Shown: positions 8,258-16,359, counted from the first letter of the stretch. The stretch: DNA of 64,000 nt from an uncultured Flavobacteriaceae bacterium (GCA_947486785.1 CANKUU010000001.1:248001-312000); one strand, 5' to 3'. Numbers and translations: made by a program. Notes: a model not told the origin generated them from the letters alone.

Positions 8258-10327
8258 TTAAAAATTAAAATTAAATGTTCCGTAAATTATTCTACCAGCA
8301 ATATTGCTAATGTTTTGTGGGTCTTTGAAATTGAATATATTGTCAATTCCAAAACCTATTTGGTACTGTTTATAAATGGTTTTATTTACCGTAAAATCGC
8401 AAATGGTATAGCCATTTACAAATTCATCGTATTGGTCTAAATAGCTATTTCCATTCGTGTCGAAAAGTCCAAACTTACTTCTGTATGTAGTTCTTAAATT
8501 GGTATCTAAATTCCATTTTGGAATGGTATAAAATATTTTGAAGTTCGCCATGTGACGAGAACGATTGTATAAGCCAAAATAATCGTCTTTTTTTAATCGA
8601 AATGAAGGCGAATTTGGTGTAATTCTTGCGAAAACGCGTCTGTTTTCAAAATCACTTTCTGCTTGTTTATCTTTAGCATATAATAGTTGATAGCCTCCTG
8701 AAATGGTTACATTTTCATTGAATTTATAATGTGCATTAAATTCAAGTCCTTGTGTATACACTTCATTTACGTTATAGTAACTAAATACATTTTGTCCGTT
8801 TGTTTTTCTTGCGATAACTCGTGTATCAATTAAATTTTCAATATCATTTCTAAATATATTAAGGCTTAATTTCAAGTTTGAAAAAGAATTTACGTCAATT
8901 CCAAAATTATAGCCCGTAGAACGTTCGGGCTTTAAATTAACATCAAACGCATTAACAGGAACGATAACACTCAATAATTGTCCGTCTGCATCTAATTGCG
9001 GAATACGTGTTTTAACTGCATTATAACCTAAAATGGTGTAGCCAACTGTAGCATTCGTAAAATCGAAATACAATTGCCTAAAATCTGGTGTTTTAAAACC
9101 ATAACCTACAGAACTTTTTATAGCAATTTTATCATTGAGTTTATATCGAATTGCCCCTTTTGGACTGAATTGTGATTGATATTCGTTGTGGTCGTCGAAT
9201 CTTGCTCCTAAAATGATGTTTATTTTTTCGGTTAGATTTCCATCGTATTGCGCATATATGTATGGCGAGTTAAATACAGGTGTTCCCAAAAAATCGGTTC
9301 GCTTTAAACGTTCGTGAGTTAACCCAATACCGGCTATAAAAGCATTTTTTTCATTTAATTGATAGGTTGTCCGAAATTCAGGACGCATAAAATTTTGGTT
9401 AAAATCACTTGTAAAAAAAGAGTTTCCTATTTCATCATTTAAAAATTCTTCGGCGTTATACTGTGTCGCATAAAACTCTAAATAACCGCTCCATTTTTCA
9501 TTAAATGTATGGTCTAATTTTGCGAGTGTATTCCATTCGTTAAGTTCACTTTTACCTTTTAAGGTAGCATTAGCTACATTGTCTTGCTTTTGATGATAAA
9601 ATCTACCTGAAACTAAAAGTTTTGTTTTATCGTTAAAATTATAAGCAATTTTGCTAGTAAGCGTATAATTGCTAAATGGCTCAACCGTATTTACCGCATC
9701 GGTATCTACCAAATCGTAACCATCGCTACTAAATCTATTTACAAAAGCGTTGATGCCAAATTTATTTTTCTTGTAATTTAGGTTTGTACTAATATCGTGG
9801 GTTGCGAAAGAACCACCTCTATAATTTGCGTTTCCATTTATGCCATCTTTTGGGTCTTCGGTTATTATATTTATAACGCCACCCAAAGCTTCATTGCCAT
9901 ATAAACTTGAAGAAGCCCCTTTTATAATTTCAATTTGTTTGATGTTACCAACGCTAACTCTATTTAAATCTAAAGTTCCTGCACTTCTTCCAACTAATGG
10001 AACACCATCGATTAATATAAGCGTGTATTGACTATCTAAACCTTGTAATTGAATGCCTTCGCCACCACCAAAATCAGGCACAGTTATTAAGCCAGTTTGT
10101 TCGTTTAAAATATCTGATAAACGAATCGAGTTTATAGCTTTTATCTCTTTTTTTGCAATAATTTGAGCAGGTAATGGTAAAGACGATAATTGTCTTATTG
10201 TTCTTGTTGCAGAGATAATAACCTCTTCCAATACTTCAACTTTTGCAAGCTCTTTTTCTTGTTGCGCTACAACACTTTTAAGCGTAAAAAAAAGGAAAAA
10301 TAAAAAGTAAATTTTATTTGTAATCAT
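8258..10327 (-). CDS. TonB-dependent outer-membrane receptor (HmuR-like, probably heme)
   Basis: Outer-membrane active transporter that probably imports heme delivered by the HmuY-like lipoprotein. The signal peptide MITNKIYFLFFLFFTLKSVVAQ is followed by a TonB-box-like VEEVIISA-type segment (LEEVIISATRT). Then come a plug domain (PLPAQIIAKKEI, GGEGIQLQGLDSQYTLILIDGVPLVGR split here, GASSSLYGNEALGGVINIIT) and a 22-strand barrel ending in FNFNF, with the terminal Phe required for insertion. I set the start at 10327 rather than the upstream in-frame ATG at 10363. The shorter form gives a proper signal peptide and lies 24 bp after a TATATTTG promoter element. Length is about 689 residues, normal for the family. 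Confidence 0.9.
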   Translation of the reverse strand: MITNKIYFLFFLFFTLKSVVAQQEKELAKVEVLEEVIISATRTIRQLSSLPLPAQIIAKKEIKAINSIRLSDILNEQTGLITVPDFGGGEGIQLQGLDSQYTLILIDGVPLVGRSAGTLDLNRVSVGNIKQIEIIKGASSSLYGNEALGGVINIITEDPKDGINGNANYRGGSFATHDISTNLNYKKNKFGINAFVNRFSSDGYDLVDTDAVNTVEPFSNYTLTSKIAYNFNDKTKLLVSGRFYHQKQDNVANATLKGKSELNEWNTLAKLDHTFNEKWSGYLEFYATQYNAEEFLNDEIGNSFFTSDFNQNFMRPEFRTTYQLNEKNAFIAGIGLTHERLKRTDFLGTPVFNSPYIYAQYDGNLTEKINIILGARFDDHNEYQSQFSPKGAIRYKLNDKIAIKSSVGYGFKTPDFRQLYFDFTNATVGYTILGYNAVKTRIPQLDADGQLLSVIVPVNAFDVNLKPERSTGYNFGIDVNSFSNLKLSLNIFRNDIENLIDTRVIARKTNGQNVFSYYNVNEVYTQGLEFNAHYKFNENVTISGGYQLLYAKDKQAESDFENRRVFARITPNSPSFRLKKDDYFGLYNRSRHMANFKIFYTIPKWNLDTNLRTTYRSKFGLFDTNGNSYLDQYDEFVNGYTICDFTVNKTIYKQYQIGFGIDNIFNFKDPQNISNIAGRIIYGTFNFNF

Positions 10328-10339
10328 TCTAAATAATAA

Positions 10340-10358
10340 TATATTTGCTGCAAATATA
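10340..10358. promoter_or_regulatory. Overlapping face-to-face -7 elements in a 19-bp palindrome
   Basis: The sequence TATATTTGCTGCAAATATA is a perfect palindrome around its central base. Each arm is a Bacteroidota -7 box of the TAnnTTTG class: TATATTTG at 10340-10347 pointing right to the DUF6607 gene, and the same word at 10351-10358 on the minus strand pointing left to the TonB receptor. Both genes would start transcription within a few bases of each other, so the two promoters should compete or be co-regulated. Confidence 0.6.
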
Positions 10359-10363
10359 AACAC

Positions 10364-10384
10364 TATTTAGAATTATACTAAATA
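10364..10384. promoter_or_regulatory. 21-bp dyad, probable operator of the heme locus
   Basis: TATTTAG (10364-10370) and CTAAATA (10378-10384) are perfect inverted arms around AATTATA. Nine of the ten symmetric pairs match overall. It lies between the -7 and -33 regions of the receptor promoter and just downstream of the predicted start of the opposite transcript, so a bound protein could repress both. The size and placement resemble metal-regulator boxes (Fur or DtxR class). The regulator itself cannot be named from the window. Confidence 0.5.
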
Positions 10385-10416
10385 AAAATAATAAAAATTT
10401 ATAAATAATCAATATT

Positions 10417-11319
10417 ATGAAAAGAGCAGTATTTGCAGCACTTGTTACGTTATTTGTATGTAGTGCAAATGCACAGAACAAAAAAGAAAAAGACCAAAAA
10501 GCCATAAAAGCGATGTGTGGTTGCTACGAAGTTGGATTTAACTTTGCAGAGACTTTTAGTTATTCAAAAGACGCAACTTATCAAGCCTCAAAAGTGAAGC
10601 ACGACAAAGGTTTAGAATGGGTAGAATTGGTAGAGGATAACGACAATAAAATTGTTTTGCAGCATTTATTGATTGTTGGAAAACCTAATGAAGAACGTAT
10701 TATTAAACATTGGCGACAAGATTGGTTATTTGAAAATACAGACTTTTATATGTTTGATGTGAATAATAAATGGAAATTTGTACAAAAGCCTAAAAGCGAC
10801 GTAAAAGGCCAATGGACACAAAAAGTATTTCAAGTTGATGACAGTCCACGTTATGAAGGTTCTGCAAGTTGGGTTCACGTAGACGGAAAAAGCTATTGGG
10901 AAAACACAACAGATGCACCTTTACCAAGACGTGAATACACAAAACGACAAGATTACGATGTTACGATTAGAACCAACAAACACGAAATTACCAAAGATGG
11001 TTGGATTCACGATCAAGATAATGACAAAGTTATTCGTAGCAATGGCAAGGCCGATTTTGTATTAGCACAAGAAAAAGGCTTGAATACCTATGTTAAAGTA
11101 GCTGATTCTAAATGCAAATCTGCACAAGATTGGTGGAAAGAAAATCAAGAAATGTGGAGTTTAGTTCGTAATAATTGGGATAAGGTTTTTGCAAAAAAAC
11201 AAGATTTAGAATTAAAACATAAAGTAGCGGACAAACGATTGTATAAAGTACTTTTTGATTTGGAAACAACCACTAAAAACGAGGAAATCAATAAAGTTAT
11301 TACCGATTTTGTGAAATAA
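10417..11319 (+). CDS. DUF6607 family secreted protein
   Basis: A 300-residue exported protein with signal peptide MKRAVFAALVTLFVCSANAQ. After a charged linker comes KAMCGCYEVGFNFAETFSYSKD, a Cys-x-Cys motif near residues 34-36. The middle is rich in Trp (HWRQDWLF, WTQKVFQVDDSPRYEGSASW, SYWENTTDAPLPRREY) and resembles the DUF6607 pattern. Function is unknown. It is transcribed divergently from the heme receptor from a shared 90-bp control region and ends in a strong terminator, so it is monocistronic and probably belongs to the same iron or heme response. Confidence 0.75.
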   Translation: MKRAVFAALVTLFVCSANAQNKKEKDQKAIKAMCGCYEVGFNFAETFSYSKDATYQASKVKHDKGLEWVELVEDNDNKIVLQHLLIVGKPNEERIIKHWRQDWLFENTDFYMFDVNNKWKFVQKPKSDVKGQWTQKVFQVDDSPRYEGSASWVHVDGKSYWENTTDAPLPRREYTKRQDYDVTIRTNKHEITKDGWIHDQDNDKVIRSNGKADFVLAQEKGLNTYVKVADSKCKSAQDWWKENQEMWSLVRNNWDKVFAKKQDLELKHKVADKRLYKVLFDLETTTKNEEINKVITDFVK

Positions 11320-11350
11320 AGTTTACATCTAAAATGATGAAAAACAGTAA

Positions 11351-11384
11351 AAAGAGCTAAACCACAGGTTTAGCTCTTTTTTTT
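11351..11384 (+). terminator. Rho-independent terminator after the DUF6607 gene
   Basis: The 13-bp stem AAAGAGCTAAACC (11351-11363) pairs with GGTTTAGCTCTTT (11367-11379) around a 3-nt ACA loop and runs into an unbroken T tract to 11384. It lies 31 bp after the stop codon. Confidence 0.93.
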
Positions 11385-11468
11385 GTCTTAAAAATCAAAA
11401 CCTAAAAGACTTTGCGACCTACTAAAAATACGCAAACCATAGGGTAAAACCCCAAAACCGAATTAATT

Positions 11469-11984
11469 TTAAGTCTTGTTCAAACCAGTTTTTACGCCTA
11501 ACTTTTTTAATTTTTTCTTAATTCGTTTGTCACAATAAAGTTCAACAATTACCTCAGAATTTTCTAGGAAAGTTAAGAACTTTGAAATCTCCGTCAGTTT
11601 TTTGTCAAGAAATACGTTGTACTTTTTACCAGATTTCATGTTGATTCTCAGGGTAGTATTTAGGCGAAACCCTTGCATAAATCCGATATGTTTTATCTCA
11701 GCGTAACTAAATTATTTTCGACTATTAGGCATTATTCCAAAAGGTTTTTCTAATACAAATTTGTCATTATATAAAACCAGATCCCAAGAAGAAAAACGTA
11801 AAATGTTATGAAATACTAAACTTGTTGTTGCTATTCCGATAATTAAATTTTTCCAGCTTCTCGGAGGATGTCCGTAAAAATCACCCAGATAAAAAAGTCC
11901 AAAAATAAATGCAACTATAACCAATATTGCTCCTAAAGGGAATAATATGTTTTGTTTAATTATAGGTACGGGTTTATTTTTCAA
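11469..11984 (-). pseudogene. Small membrane protein gene interrupted by one in-frame stop
   Basis: The frame beginning MKNKPVPIIKQNILFPLG at 11984 runs through two hydrophobic segments and DLVLYNDKFVLEKPFGIMPNSRK, then meets TAA at 11712-11714. The same frame continues without shift as FSYAEIKHIGFMQGFRLNTT and on through INMKSGKKYNVFLDKKL to a stop at 11469. With one sense codon at the TAA the product would be about 171 residues: two membrane helices followed by a soluble domain resembling bacterial PH-like small proteins. The downstream part has its own ATG at 11676-11678, but the protein logic spans the stop. It is either a recent nonsense mutation, a sequencing error, or recoding. It is the leftmost member of the cassette-like array. 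Confidence 0.7.
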
Positions 11985-11989
11985 ATTGC

Positions 11990-12100
11990 TTAGAACGTGT
12001 TTTAAGCACTAAATTTAGCAAATACACACTAGGTTAGAAATTTCTGCAGAATTTATAAAGTAGGCGAGAGCAAGCAATTACTTATAGCCATTATTGTAAC
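11990..12100 (-). repeat. attC-like spacer repeat (diverged copy)
   Basis: Homologous over its length to the attC-like sites at 14373-14502 and 62394-62523. The right part GTAGGCGAGAGCAAGCAATT and CTTATAGCCATTATTG matches closely. The left part keeps the pattern GCAC.AAA.TT.GCAA.TACACAC. Terminal core sites are degenerate (TTAGAAC on the left, TTGTAAC on the right). The last codons and the stop of the acyltransferase gene lie inside it. Confidence 0.5.
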
Positions 12101-13244
12101 CAGTTTTTTTTATTTTTTTCATTCCAAATAAAAATCTCATTGTATTATTCGGTCGAATAAATAGATGATATAAAAGTACACATATAGAAAAACAAACTAA
12201 AAGTAAAAATACATATTTAAACGCGGTATTATCGGGTGTTTGAACAACATAAAAGCCAATAATAACAATAATGGTCTGATGAAGAATATAGAACGGATAA
12301 ACAGCCTGATTGCAATAGGCTAATAAATTACTTTTTTTATTTAAATATTTTTTACCATATCCTAAACTAGTTAACACCCATGCCCAAGCATTTAAATTTA
12401 GTAGTGCAATAAAAATGTAGGTTTGAGGTTTTGTTATCCAATTATCCCATAAATCGAATGGTTCCCAACCATTCCACCTAATTATATTAATGAAAAGAAT
12501 TAGTAAAAAAGCAGTTCTTAAGTAGAACCGTCTTTTTCGCTCAATTTGCTCAAGAATAATTGGGAATTTGTACATTAATAACCCAATAAAAACAAAAAAT
12601 ATAAAGAACGAATGTTTTGCCCAGTCGTTAATCAAATCGTGCGTAGTTTCAAATCGAGTTGCTAAAAAAGTATAAGGGATTATAGCTAAAAAAATAATTG
12701 GAATTATTGCGTAATCTTTATTAAAAAAAAGGTCAAGTTTATTTTGTACGTTCTTTTTACTAAGATATACTGATAATGGTATGGATAAAATATTATAGCA
12801 GAATAAATAAGGGATAAACCAAAGATGTAACCAATGAAAATTACCATTTGGGTACCACTTGAACGCTAAAAAAGTTTGATAAAATTCGAGATAATTGAAA
12901 TCTATTCCTTGTAATTTTCGTTCAAAATAGATTTGAGGTGCAACCAACAAAAACGTCCATATCACAGTTGGGATAATTAGTCTTTTAAATCGTTGATAAA
13001 AAAAATGTTTTTGATTCATTTTTTCAAGAAGTATAGCAGAAACAAAACCTGAAACAAGAAATAACAAAGGCATTCTAAATAAGGACATCCAATAGTTTAG
13101 TTCCATTAAAACATTGCTTGATGAAACGTCTTTAATATGCCAGTCATTTTCCGCTACAAAAATCATATTTACATGAAATATGAACATCATTAAAATTGCA
13201 ATAACTCGTAGGAAGTCTATATAGTAGTATCTGTTTTTCATCAT
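12078..13244 (-). CDS. Acyltransferase family 3 membrane protein
   Basis: A 388-residue polytopic membrane protein with about ten helices. The N-terminus RYYYIDFLRVIAILMMFIFH carries the acyltransferase-3 signature (R..D.LR...I..V...H), and SLFRMPLLFLVSGF follows, as in OpgC/OafA-type enzymes that transfer acyl groups to glycans or other extracytoplasmic acceptors. The acceptor is unknown; there are no glycan genes beside it. The C-terminal residues NNGYK and the stop are encoded by the attC-like repeat, a feature of integron cassette genes. Confidence 0.85.
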   Translation of the reverse strand: MMKNRYYYIDFLRVIAILMMFIFHVNMIFVAENDWHIKDVSSSNVLMELNYWMSLFRMPLLFLVSGFVSAILLEKMNQKHFFYQRFKRLIIPTVIWTFLLVAPQIYFERKLQGIDFNYLEFYQTFLAFKWYPNGNFHWLHLWFIPYLFCYNILSIPLSVYLSKKNVQNKLDLFFNKDYAIIPIIFLAIIPYTFLATRFETTHDLINDWAKHSFFIFFVFIGLLMYKFPIILEQIERKRRFYLRTAFLLILFINIIRWNGWEPFDLWDNWITKPQTYIFIALLNLNAWAWVLTSLGYGKKYLNKKSNLLAYCNQAVYPFYILHQTIIVIIGFYVVQTPDNTAFKYVFLLLVCFSICVLLYHLFIRPNNTMRFLFGMKKIKKTGYNNGYK

Positions 13245-13449
13245 ATTTAGGCGGGTAAATTAGATGTACGACGATTTAAGTTGGTAAATGTTACTGGTGA
13301 TTTTAAATTGATGTTAGCGCTTGCGTATAGGCAAAGTAGGCGATTTCGGGCTTTAAACGCATCAAACCGTTACAATTTTGAAGCGGGCTATAGGCTATGA
13401 ATTTAGGACTATCACGCCTATTTTGTATATACATGGTTAGCGGCTTTTA
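13245..13449. other. Structured spacer between cassette-like genes
   Basis: A 205-bp non-coding stretch. It includes an AGTAGGCGA block at about 13341-13349 also found in the attC-like repeats. It also has GCGGGCTATAGGCTATGAA and TATACATGGTTAGCGGC next to the stop of the following minus-strand gene, where an attC inverse core would lie. It looks like a second attC-like sequence family, but I could not align both ends to core-site consensus. Confidence 0.35.
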
Positions 13450-14322
13450 TTACCACCGACTTACTACCTCGATTTTCGTTTTTGGGTTTTTGTCATTCCG
13501 TGGATCAATTGCTGTGTTTTCTTTTACTGCCACTATTAATGGCACACCTGTTTCTTTTAAGCACAAATCTATATTATTGTCATTGTCTTTCAAATCTGCC
13601 AATTTATATGGTTTTACGACCATTGTATCAGCTCCTATAACCATAGTAACTTTAAAAGCATCAAGTTCATTATCACCAAGCTCATCACCATTAGTAGCTC
13701 TTACGCCTCCTGACCATACAGCTTTAACTACAGTTTTCGTTGCTTCTTTTGGACAATCACAGCCAGCTCCTTTTTCAACATATGGGTAGTCTTCGGTTAA
13801 CGAAAAATATTCTGCATAGCTTAAAACTGGGCCTTCTTCTAGTTGAATTATTTCAGCACTTAGCCCTTTGAAATTAGTCCCAGTTCTACTCATTAAGTCC
13901 TCAACAATCTTAACCGATACTGGTGGATTGTCGGGGTGATTTCCGTATTCTCCAATTAGTAAAACGGTTCTAAGCTCAAATTCTTCTAAGGCAGGTAGTA
14001 AAGTTACAGCTTCTACTTCGAATGCAGTTCCATCTTTAGTCGTAACTTCAAAGTCGGTAGCGTTGAGGGTAGAAGGATTAACTTCCAACGAAAAAACAAT
14101 TGGCATTCCATCTTTACCTGGCGCTTTTGAGTATAATGCTCTTGCTATTTGAGGCAAGGCGTTGTCTAACCCAAAAAAAGCTGTTATTATTTTAGCTTCT
14201 CTGGTTTTATCAATTTCGGGAACGGAGGACGATAAGCGGATTTCACGATTAGTGCATCCCATAATGATTTCTATTAAAATCAAAATCATCGTCAATTGGA
14301 TAAATGGTATTTTTATTTTCAT
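13450..14322 (-). CDS. Putative lipoprotein, function unknown
   Basis: A 290-residue protein. The signal peptide ends in IIMGC, a plausible lipobox with Cys near residue 23, followed by TNREIRLSSS. The mature part is soluble: FFGLDNALPQIARALYSKAPGKDG, then a beta-rich region (LNATDFEVTTKDG, EFELRTVLLIGEYGNHPDN), a Cys pair in AGCDCPKEATK, and a C-terminal half with DELGDNELDAFKVTMVIGAD. I do not recognise the family. It is a single gene on the minus strand, bounded on both sides by attC-like or structured spacers, so it looks like cargo of a gene cassette. Confidence 0.65.
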   Translation of the reverse strand: MKIKIPFIQLTMILILIEIIMGCTNREIRLSSSVPEIDKTREAKIITAFFGLDNALPQIARALYSKAPGKDGMPIVFSLEVNPSTLNATDFEVTTKDGTAFEVEAVTLLPALEEFELRTVLLIGEYGNHPDNPPVSVKIVEDLMSRTGTNFKGLSAEIIQLEEGPVLSYAEYFSLTEDYPYVEKGAGCDCPKEATKTVVKAVWSGGVRATNGDELGDNELDAFKVTMVIGADTMVVKPYKLADLKDNDNNIDLCLKETGVPLIVAVKENTAIDPRNDKNPKTKIEVVSRW

Positions 14323-14372
14323 ATCTCAATAATCTAATTGGTGTACGTATCTATACTGCTACGCTAATCGCA

Positions 14373-14502
14373 GCTAAGGGTATCGGCTATGAGTGGTTGC
14401 GTGGTTTAGCAGTTAACTTTGCAATTACCCGCCAAACTGAAAATCTGCGTAAATTTTCGGAAGTAGGCGAGAACCAACAATTACTTGTAGCCAATGTTAG
14501 GC
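14373..14502 (-). repeat. attC-like site, 130 bp
   Basis: Aligns end to end, at roughly 80 % by eye, with the site at 62394-62523 read in reverse. Inverted arms GGCTATGAGT (14385-14394) and ACTTGTAGCC (14483-14492) match at 8 of 10 pairs. On the minus strand, just after the GNAT coding end, the sequence GCCTAAC (GTTAGGC at 14496-14502 on plus) fits the RYYYAAC inverse core exactly. The opposite core, near 14373-14379, is degenerate. Length fits known attC sites. Confidence 0.6.
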
Positions 14503-14966
14503 ATAGGTTTAATAGACATAATTTTTTCCATTTCTGTTTCGGGGTAATCAATTCCATATATAGATGATGTTACAATACCTATAATCTTATACCCTCTATT
14601 TTTATAAAATGTAAGAGCAGATGGGGTAGAAATGAGTTTTAATTTAGGCATCTTCTTTTCAGAGGCATACTTCTCTAAATAATCTAATAACTTTGTCCCT
14701 ATTCCCATTTTTCGAACAGAATAACTCACATAGAAACCAAGAATACAACCCTTTTTTAATGCAATTGTTCCGATTAATTTTTTGTCTTTTATTACACAAA
14801 AAATTAATCTATTCTTCATTTGTTTTCTTATTTGTAAAGGGGTGTTGTATTTTTTCCAAGCATTTATTTGTTCGGCAGAATATTCATTTGGATTTTTATC
14901 AGTCACATCAATAATTAAACGGCTTATAGTATCGATATCATCATTAGTCGCTTCTCTTATAAGCAT
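14481..14966 (-). CDS. GNAT-family N-acetyltransferase
   Basis: About 161 residues from the start MLIREATNDDIDTISRLI. The upstream in-frame ATG at 15020 adds 18 residues that do not resemble a GNAT start, so I prefer 14966. The acetyl-CoA pyrophosphate-binding motif is VRKMGIGTKLLDYLE, and the late motif ALTFYKNRGYKIIG is typical. It transfers an acetyl group from acetyl-CoA to an unknown amine. The last residues (PNIGYK) and the stop are read from the attC-like repeat, so the gene's 3' end enters the site, as in many integron cassettes. Confidence 0.85.
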   Translation of the reverse strand: MLIREATNDDIDTISRLIIDVTDKNPNEYSAEQINAWKKYNTPLQIRKQMKNRLIFCVIKDKKLIGTIALKKGCILGFYVSYSVRKMGIGTKLLDYLEKYASEKKMPKLKLISTPSALTFYKNRGYKIIGIVTSSIYGIDYPETEMEKIMSIKPMPNIGYK

Positions 14967-15038
14967 TTTATAGTTTTTTAAAAGGTTTTTGTAAATAAGC
15001 ACAGTTTTTTGGTTTTGCATTTACTTATTTGTTTCTAA

Positions 15039-15353
15039 TTACACGCTGTGTTTTTCTTTAAACACTTCGTAATGAGACACGTTTCCTGGAAAATCGACTA
15101 AATATTTTCTATCATCTTCATGAGCTACAGCCTGTTCGAAATTCGGGCCTGTAAAGTTTGTTATAACATTTAAATCTGTCCAAAAGGTTAATAATTTAAA
15201 ATAAGTAAAATCATTGTCTGAGCGCTTAAGGAATATAAGTTTTATAAATCCATCTGTTTTTTCATAATCGGGGATGTCACGTTTTTCAATAATGTTTTTA
15301 TAAATATCTGAATGTTTAATTTTGGTTTTTCCTTCCCAAATTCTTACTGTCAT
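15039..15353 (-). CDS. Antibiotic-biosynthesis-monooxygenase-like (dimeric alpha/beta barrel) protein
   Basis: A 104-residue soluble protein beginning MTVRIWEGKTKIKHSDIY and containing the ABM-like arrangement of beta strands and helices (DGFIKLIFLKRSDNDFTYFKLLTFWTD, then FEQAVAHEDDRKYL, NVSHYEVF). Small proteins of this fold are monooxygenases or heme-degrading enzymes, but many have no known substrate. No catalytic residues can be assigned. It sits 18 bp from the upstream ATG option of the GNAT gene, on the same strand, and may share a cassette with it. Confidence 0.6.
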   Translation of the reverse strand: MTVRIWEGKTKIKHSDIYKNIIEKRDIPDYEKTDGFIKLIFLKRSDNDFTYFKLLTFWTDLNVITNFTGPNFEQAVAHEDDRKYLVDFPGNVSHYEVFKEKHSV

Positions 15354-15362
15354 AATAATTAT

Positions 15363-15770
15363 TTAGTTTTTATTTCCTTTATAAATCCACATTGGCATTG
15401 TTTCTCCAGCTTTTTTAAAACCAACCTTTTTATAAAAATCGATTGCTTTTCTATCAGCAGTCAACATTTGCATCTAGAAATTTTTATATTTCACTTGAAA
15501 TTTATCTACTATAATCTTTCCAATTCCTTTGCCTTGATATTCTGTATGAACTAATAAGTGCGGATAATAAACAACCAAATTTCCATCGGATATTGCGTTT
15601 TTAGGTCCGACCAATTTTTTTTTTTGTCCCAAGCTGTAATTAAAGAATGAGAATTCAATAATGCATTTCTCAATTCATTTGGCTTTTTAGTTGAGCTCCA
15701 TTTATTAGCTTTATACCGTTCAAGGATTTGCTCAATATTGATATCTCGTTTCTGAAATTTTAATGTTCAT
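15363..15770 (-). pseudogene. GNAT acetyltransferase gene broken by two frameshifts and a stop
   Basis: Conceptual translation across three lesions restores a GNAT protein of about 135 residues. It starts MNIKFQKRDINIEQILERYK, continues KANKWSSTKKPNELRNALL and NSHSLITAWD, then LVGPKNAISDGNLVVYYPHL, LLVHTEYQGKGIGKIIVDKF, MQMLTADRKAIDFYKKVGF and GETMPMWIYKGNKN. The lesions are one extra A in an A run just after the start (ATTAAAATTTC), a shift in an 11-base T run on plus (15615-15625), and an in-frame TAG at 15474-15476. The acetyl-CoA motif YQGKGIGK is intact. It is clearly decayed, as expected for an unselected cassette. Confidence 0.8.
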
Positions 15771-15879
15771 TTTCGATTTGTTGCGTTAAGTTTTTGAATG
15801 TGGCGAATTTTGTTAATAGGCACCAACTTTGGTTTTGGAACTTAGCCCTTATTATTTTTATACATTGTTAGCCATTGTT
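15771..15879 (-). repeat. Spacer after DinB gene, attC-like inverse core
   Basis: The minus-strand sequence AACAATGGCTAAC (15867-15879 on plus) contains the DinB stop codon. It is matched in inverted orientation, at 11 of 13 bases, by AATAATGGCTAAT at 16391-16403 just before the DinB gene. In an integron cassette the start of the cassette and the inverse core of its own attC are complementary, so this pair marks both cassette ends. The far core near 15775-15790 is not clear. Confidence 0.45.
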
Positions 15880-16359
15880 TTTATTCAGTATTCTTTTCAA
15901 AACGGCTATTTGTCCATTATGCCAACTTTGGTGTTGCGAAAGCCATAATAAAGCCTCATATTTTGTTTTAACAGCCGGATTTGGAATTTCCGTATCTTTT
16001 TCAAGTTCATTATGAGTTATGCTTTCTAGACTTTTAAAAACTACAGATAATGTAAATTCATAAATCTCTAACAATTTCTCCTTTGAAGGTTTTTCATTTT
16101 TAAATTCGGTAGGATTCGATTTTGGACCATAAAACTTAATGTAATCAGGAATATTTACTTTTTCTCTAAATTCATCATTTACTCCTGAAATTGAAGCAAT
16201 TCCGTGTAAGTAATTTGCCAAAATAATATGCCCTATTTGCCAATTCAAGTTGGATTTCAAAACGTCTGGTGTTTCTAACCATTTTTCAGATGAAATATCA
16301 GATATCAGTTTATCAGTTTTTTCTTTTGCTAAAGTGATTTGGTCTTTGAGTATTTTCAT
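15868..16359 (-). CDS. DinB-family protein
   Basis: A 163-residue four-helix-bundle protein of the DinB/YfiT type, a superfamily of metal-binding enzymes that includes thiol transferases. Candidate metal ligands are His in NWQIGHIILANYLHG (about residues 39-52) and two in LSQHQSWHNGQI (about 142-153), which fits the three-His pattern. Substrate is unknown. The stop codon falls in the attC-like inverse core, and short inverted sequences bound the gene, so I read it as a cassette gene. Confidence 0.82.
   Translation of the reverse strand: MKILKDQITLAKEKTDKLISDISSEKWLETPDVLKSNLNWQIGHIILANYLHGIASISGVNDEFREKVNIPDYIKFYGPKSNPTEFKNEKPSKEKLLEIYEFTLSVVFKSLESITHNELEKDTEIPNPAVKTKYEALLWLSQHQSWHNGQIAVLKRILNKNNG

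Noticed and set aside
14304-14567. Plus-strand frame of 87 codons containing RGLAVNFAITRQTENL and FSEVGENQQLL
   Set aside because: It is a translation of the attC-like repeat; a near-identical peptide is read from the unrelated copy at 62299-62499, so it reflects the repeat and not a protein.
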